In this document: positions 60,586 through 64,000 of the stretch, in pieces
How the letters are laid out: each line of letters starts with the position of its first letter
Numbering within the stretch: position 1 is the stretch's first letter
Assembly (NCBI GenBank): GCA_964463985.1
Contig: CAYXEK010000002.1
Coordinates: 34,967-98,966 of the forward strand
Source of the DNA: JAXGPF01 sp964463985
GTDB lineage: Bacteria > Verrucomicrobiota > Kiritimatiellia > JAAZAB01
Length of the DNA: 64,000 nucleotides
Reading direction: 5' to 3'
The notes under the pieces: generated by a model
What the model was told of the DNA's origin: nothing
Databases searched by the model: none
Seen by the model: the letters and a program-made list of their open reading frames with translations, nothing else
Program-made: the position numbers and the translations under genes

Positions 60586-63500
60586 TTAAGGCTCGAAGTC
60601 GGTGGGCGTATCGCCTTTTTCCAGCTGGACGGCGTCAAACCAGACCGTGCTGTCGTCCGTCCCGGCAAAGAAGACAAACTGATGATACGGACTCAATCCC
60701 GGCGGAATCGCGCCGGTGACCGCCACGCGCTGCCAATTGGTCGAGACCGAAACCGTTTTGGTTTTCCAGTCCGGCAGGCTGATGCTGCCCAGGCCGGCCT
60801 TCACGCCATCCCGGTCCGCGCGCATGTGAATTGACAGGGTGAATTGCGTGGATTGTTCGACCATGGGCGCCAGGCAAAAACGCACCTGCGCCGGATTTCC
60901 GGAACTGCGTCCGGCCAGGCGGACGCAATATTCCCCATGAAACGGATGGTTGGTTACAGCTGCATAACGCGCATGCGGACTGCCGGAACGAATAGGCGGC
61001 AAGCCGTGGTATCCCAGGACGGAGTAATAATAATCCGGCAACTCCGGCAGGGACATTTCCTCAAAGCTGGGATTGGCCGCCAAATTCTTCTTGCCAACCC
61101 GGCCCGAACGCGGCGTTTCCGGCGGTTCCGCCACCGCTTGTTCGGGATGATCAGCGGCCTTTACGTTAATCACCACAGCGGATGGCAGACCGCTGATCGC
61201 GGGATCATCCCGCCCGGCAGCGTTGGGCGCAGCGCCGTCGGTCAAGCGTTCCCCTGCGATCAAATACACCCGCGTGCCAAACGGTTCGAAAGTGTCGCTG
61301 AATGTGCCGTCTTGCACGGGACATTGGCGCTCTGGCGCGAACAATTCGCCCACCGCGGCGGCGGCGATTGTCAAGCCGCGCAATTGGAAAGTCGCATCCA
61401 CCGGATACCACTTGCTATTTGCGCAAACCAGCGCGTAGCCGCCTTCCGGCCGGGAGCGCAGCGTGACCTGCACCGACGGATATAATGCCTTGTCCGGCGC
61501 CCACTCCACCGGGGTGTATTTGACCTGCCACGGCACGTCCGGCGTCAGCATGATCGGGCCCAATTTTTTCATCTGCCCGGCCAGGTCGCGCAGAGTATCG
61601 TAATTTTCCTGATGTATCAGAGTGCCGTAGGCAAAATATGTCAGCAGCTTCGCGCCATGAATCAGGGCCAGGTAGGTCTGGCAGAATTGTTCCTGAGGCG
61701 TGATCAGGCGCTTGGTGGTGCCGCTCCAGTAGGCCGACATGGGAATGATCCAGCAGGGTTGGCGGCCCGGCCGCGCGCGTTGATCGGTTGCCGCCGTGAT
61801 CTGGGACAGGAAATTCGGCGTGCCCCGGTGAATATTCCCGGCGGCGATCCAATAGGGATCCGTGCCCAGCACATCCGTCCAGTCGGTCCATTCATCCCCC
61901 GCCGGAATATAGGACGAGAAATTAAGATAAAGTGGATGATAACCATCCGCCTCATTGGCCATGCGATACAAATCGCGTCCGCGTTGCGGCATATCCGGCA
62001 CCTCGGGATGGCACCCGGGTTCATCAATCGAAAAATAGCCCATGACATTCGGCGAATCCTTCAGGCTGGCGATGACTTCCTGCACCAGTTGCCGTTTGGC
62101 CGGGCGGAACTCGTCAAACAGGCGCTGGCGTTCCGCCGGCGTCTTTTTGGCGGCAGCCGCGGCCAGGGGGCCGCGTTCAAACCCCAGCTTGAAGCTGATG
62201 GGCGCATTCGTGGTCATGTAGCCGTCCAGATAATCCATGAGATACAGGCCGTATTTCTCCGCCAGCCGGCGGTTTTCCAGCGTCGTTTCCGGTTTACACA
62301 TCAAATCCAGGATACAAACATGATCAAGCCCGGCCGCGGCAATATCCCTGGCAATATCCTCCGTGAATCGGTGCGTCACAATGCCAAAGCCCAGATACGG
62401 CTGGCCATTCCGCAGTAAAATGCGGTTAACCCGGTCAATCTTCCACTCGCAGCCCGGCTTGGGGGAGCGCTTGATCAATGTCACCGCCTGGCCGGTCAGT
62501 TTCTCCCCGTTCGCCCGGCAGAGATCCACCTGCAATTCCGCCGCACCCAACGCCAGGCCAGACAGCGGAATGGGCGCCTGCATCAGCGTTTGGGCCGGCG
62601 CCACTTCGGCCAGCGTTGTGGCATCCTCGCTGCGGACCGCCACCTTGAGTTGCGCGAGTTCCTCCGCAGGCAGACTGAAGACGCAAACCGCGCGCGCTTC
62701 AGCTTCCGTGGTATAATACGATCGATCCAGGTAACAAGTCATCAGCCGCAGCACGGCCATATCGTCAGCCTCCAGCGGGACCGCCTGATAAATTTCGCCT
62801 GTGGCCGGGTCTTTCAGCCGCACTACCGCGCGGCGTTCGACCATGGCTGACACCGGCACCATGATCTGCACATCCTGCGGATCGCGGCCGGCAACCTTAA
62901 TTTCACGGGCAATGACTTCGGCCGGGCCGGTGATGGGGCGATCCTCCACCTCCAGCCGCGCCGTTCCGGATTGCGCAAACGCGCTGGACATTTTCATGGC
63001 CAAGCCATAGGCATAATTCCCATCCGCCACAAGGTAACGTTCAACGGTCAGGCCGGAAATATTCGGAAAAAACGGGACGCGTACGGATGATGTCTCCAGC
63101 CCCTTCAGCCAGCCAAAACTTTCCGGTTCATGAAAGCCGGCCTTAACCGGGGCAAAACTCAAAAACTCCTTGGTCTCGCCGATGCGCACCTGGCTCGGAT
63201 CGATTTTTGGCAGAATCAAGTTAACGTTGAAATTAAACCGGCATTTATCGAGATCGCCATAGGCCGCGAGAAATGCCAATGGCACGGCGACTTCGGCGCT
63301 CCACCCGTCCGGAGTGGCGATTGCTCCGGAACGCCACGGCATCAGGCCCGGATTGGCATGATCGCTCTTGCGGGTGACGTATTTTTCCGCGCCCACATTC
63401 AGCGAATTCAGCATGTATTGCAGATAGAAAACGCCGTCCGTCCCCGGATCCAGAAATATTTCCAGCGAATCATCCGCCGTCACCGGACCGTTATGCTTCA

Positions 63501-63798
63501 CAACCGTCCGTTTGACATGTTGCGGATTCGGGTGGGGAATATCGGCCGCGAAATAGAGCCAGGCATCGTCCTTCGCCACCCATGCCCTGACCGGCCGGGT
63601 TTTGCCGGGCGCCTGGAATACATGCAGATTGGTGATCATCGCCTGTGTCTGCCAGCAGGCGTCCGTCAGAATGCCGTCTACAAGGGGCGGTTGCGGGCAA
63701 CGCATGGCTTCCAGGGCAGGCGGAACGGATTCCGCCCGGGCAAAAGTTGAAATCATCCCGCACAAGCCTGCGGCCATCAAACCAATCCGATAATTCAT
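60586..63798 (-). CDS. Secreted CBM9-like / TIM-barrel glycosidase-like protein, copy 2 of a two-gene module
   Basis: A 1070-residue paralog of the gene at 51603-54806 with the same order: signal peptide, CBM9-like domain (PLVDGILTDACWQTQAMI, LYFAADIPHP, DDSLEIFLDPGT, WSAEVAVPLAFL), sandwich region with CYLDRSYYTTEAEARA, TIM barrel (WKIDRVNRILLRNGQPYLGFG, GYFSIDEPGCHPE near residue 586, LGTDPYWIAAGN) and a C-terminal binding domain ending TVWFDAVQLEKG. The Asp-Glu-Pro strand end is conserved in both copies and is the best candidate for catalysis. AAGGAGG precedes the ATG at 63798 by four bases; an in-frame ATG at 63819 lies upstream of that site and is rejected. Confidence 0.65.
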   Translation of the reverse strand: MNYRIGLMAAGLCGMISTFARAESVPPALEAMRCPQPPLVDGILTDACWQTQAMITNLHVFQAPGKTRPVRAWVAKDDAWLYFAADIPHPNPQHVKRTVVKHNGPVTADDSLEIFLDPGTDGVFYLQYMLNSLNVGAEKYVTRKSDHANPGLMPWRSGAIATPDGWSAEVAVPLAFLAAYGDLDKCRFNFNVNLILPKIDPSQVRIGETKEFLSFAPVKAGFHEPESFGWLKGLETSSVRVPFFPNISGLTVERYLVADGNYAYGLAMKMSSAFAQSGTARLEVEDRPITGPAEVIAREIKVAGRDPQDVQIMVPVSAMVERRAVVRLKDPATGEIYQAVPLEADDMAVLRLMTCYLDRSYYTTEAEARAVCVFSLPAEELAQLKVAVRSEDATTLAEVAPAQTLMQAPIPLSGLALGAAELQVDLCRANGEKLTGQAVTLIKRSPKPGCEWKIDRVNRILLRNGQPYLGFGIVTHRFTEDIARDIAAAGLDHVCILDLMCKPETTLENRRLAEKYGLYLMDYLDGYMTTNAPISFKLGFERGPLAAAAAKKTPAERQRLFDEFRPAKRQLVQEVIASLKDSPNVMGYFSIDEPGCHPEVPDMPQRGRDLYRMANEADGYHPLYLNFSSYIPAGDEWTDWTDVLGTDPYWIAAGNIHRGTPNFLSQITAATDQRARPGRQPCWIIPMSAYWSGTTKRLITPQEQFCQTYLALIHGAKLLTYFAYGTLIHQENYDTLRDLAGQMKKLGPIMLTPDVPWQVKYTPVEWAPDKALYPSVQVTLRSRPEGGYALVCANSKWYPVDATFQLRGLTIAAAAVGELFAPERQCPVQDGTFSDTFEPFGTRVYLIAGERLTDGAAPNAAGRDDPAISGLPSAVVINVKAADHPEQAVAEPPETPRSGRVGKKNLAANPSFEEMSLPELPDYYYSVLGYHGLPPIRSGSPHARYAAVTNHPFHGEYCVRLAGRSSGNPAQVRFCLAPMVEQSTQFTLSIHMRADRDGVKAGLGSISLPDWKTKTVSVSTNWQRVAVTGAIPPGLSPYHQFVFFAGTDDSTVWFDAVQLEKGDTPTDFEP

Positions 63799-64000
63799 CG
63801 CGCCTCCTTGATTATTCATAAATCACACGCACCTTGCGAATAGTTCATAATTACACCCGCGAAGCCAATCCGATTCTCTCCCGGGTGGGGCGAACCGTCC
63901 CGGTGAGCCGTTCCCCTCCGTTTCCGGACGGCTCCGCCGGAGGCGTCGCCCTTCTATGAGTTTTGTCAATCTACTGCTTCATTTTCGCTCAAGTATTTTT
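63799..64000. other. Right-end non-coding region
   Basis: About 200 bases upstream of the last gene. A GGCTCCGCCGGAGGCGTCGCC stretch near 63930-63950 can form a GC-rich hairpin. No start of another gene is visible before the window ends. Confidence 0.5.

Overview
The window is GC-rich, densely coded bacterial DNA, most likely a draft scaffold or metagenome-assembled genome: it has one 100-N gap at 57325-57424 with a 55-bp repeated contig end on both sides. The gene content suggests a polysaccharide-degrading member of the PVC superphylum, with Lentisphaerota or Kiritimatiellota the best guess. The reasons are sulfatases, secreted right-handed beta-helix proteins with a choice-of-anchor-Q-like C-terminus, DUF4838 proteins, GH151/GHL6-like and GH20-like hydrolases, and CBM9-like proteins. 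No rRNA, tRNA or CRISPR array was seen, so the placement is an inference from gene families.

Layout. (1) 1-15.3 kb, minus strand: an apparent 11-gene operon reading leftward from a promoter with a 16-bp palindromic operator at 15337-15352. It encodes a DegT-type aminotransferase, a Gfo/Idh/MocA dehydrogenase, a nucleotidyltransferase-like protein, a beta-propeller, a NodB-like deacetylase, a glycosidase-like protein, a C45 NTN-hydrolase, a secreted beta-helix protein, a large secreted GH20-like protein and two amidohydrolase-fold proteins, one of which has lost its HxH metal site. (2) 15.5-31.6 kb, plus strand: a divergent GntR/LacI hybrid regulator, then two leaderless sulfatases, a GH106-like rhamnosidase-type enzyme, a beta-helix protein, a secreted HEAT-repeat protein, two tandem DUF4838 proteins sharing about 1 kb of almost identical DNA, and a large unrecognised protein. 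(3) 31.6-38.5 kb, minus strand: housekeeping genes gyrB-gyrA and prfC. (4) 38.6-42.2 kb: a secreted metallophosphoesterase with FG-GAP-like repeats and a Phd/VapC-type toxin-antitoxin pair. (5) 42.6-63.8 kb, minus strand: a second carbohydrate region with a Gfo/Idh/MocA enzyme, two GH151/GHL6-like proteins, a beta-helix protein, and a LacI regulator with its own promoter and operator. Around the regulator lies a duplicated two-gene module (beta-helix-like secreted protein plus CBM9/TIM-barrel protein) and a GH20-like enzyme broken only by the assembly gap.

Taken together this looks like two polysaccharide-utilisation regions flanking a housekeeping block. Secreted binding and cleaving proteins would act outside the cytoplasm, while the leaderless sulfatases, GH106-like and GH151-like enzymes would finish oligosaccharides inside. 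No transporter is present, so uptake must be encoded elsewhere. The most unusual items are the duplicated two-gene module of unknown function, the tandem DUF4838 genes that look recently gene-converted, the shared C-terminal tail of the beta-helix proteins, and several families of short palindromic or periodic repeats, some of which have become coding sequence at gene ends.
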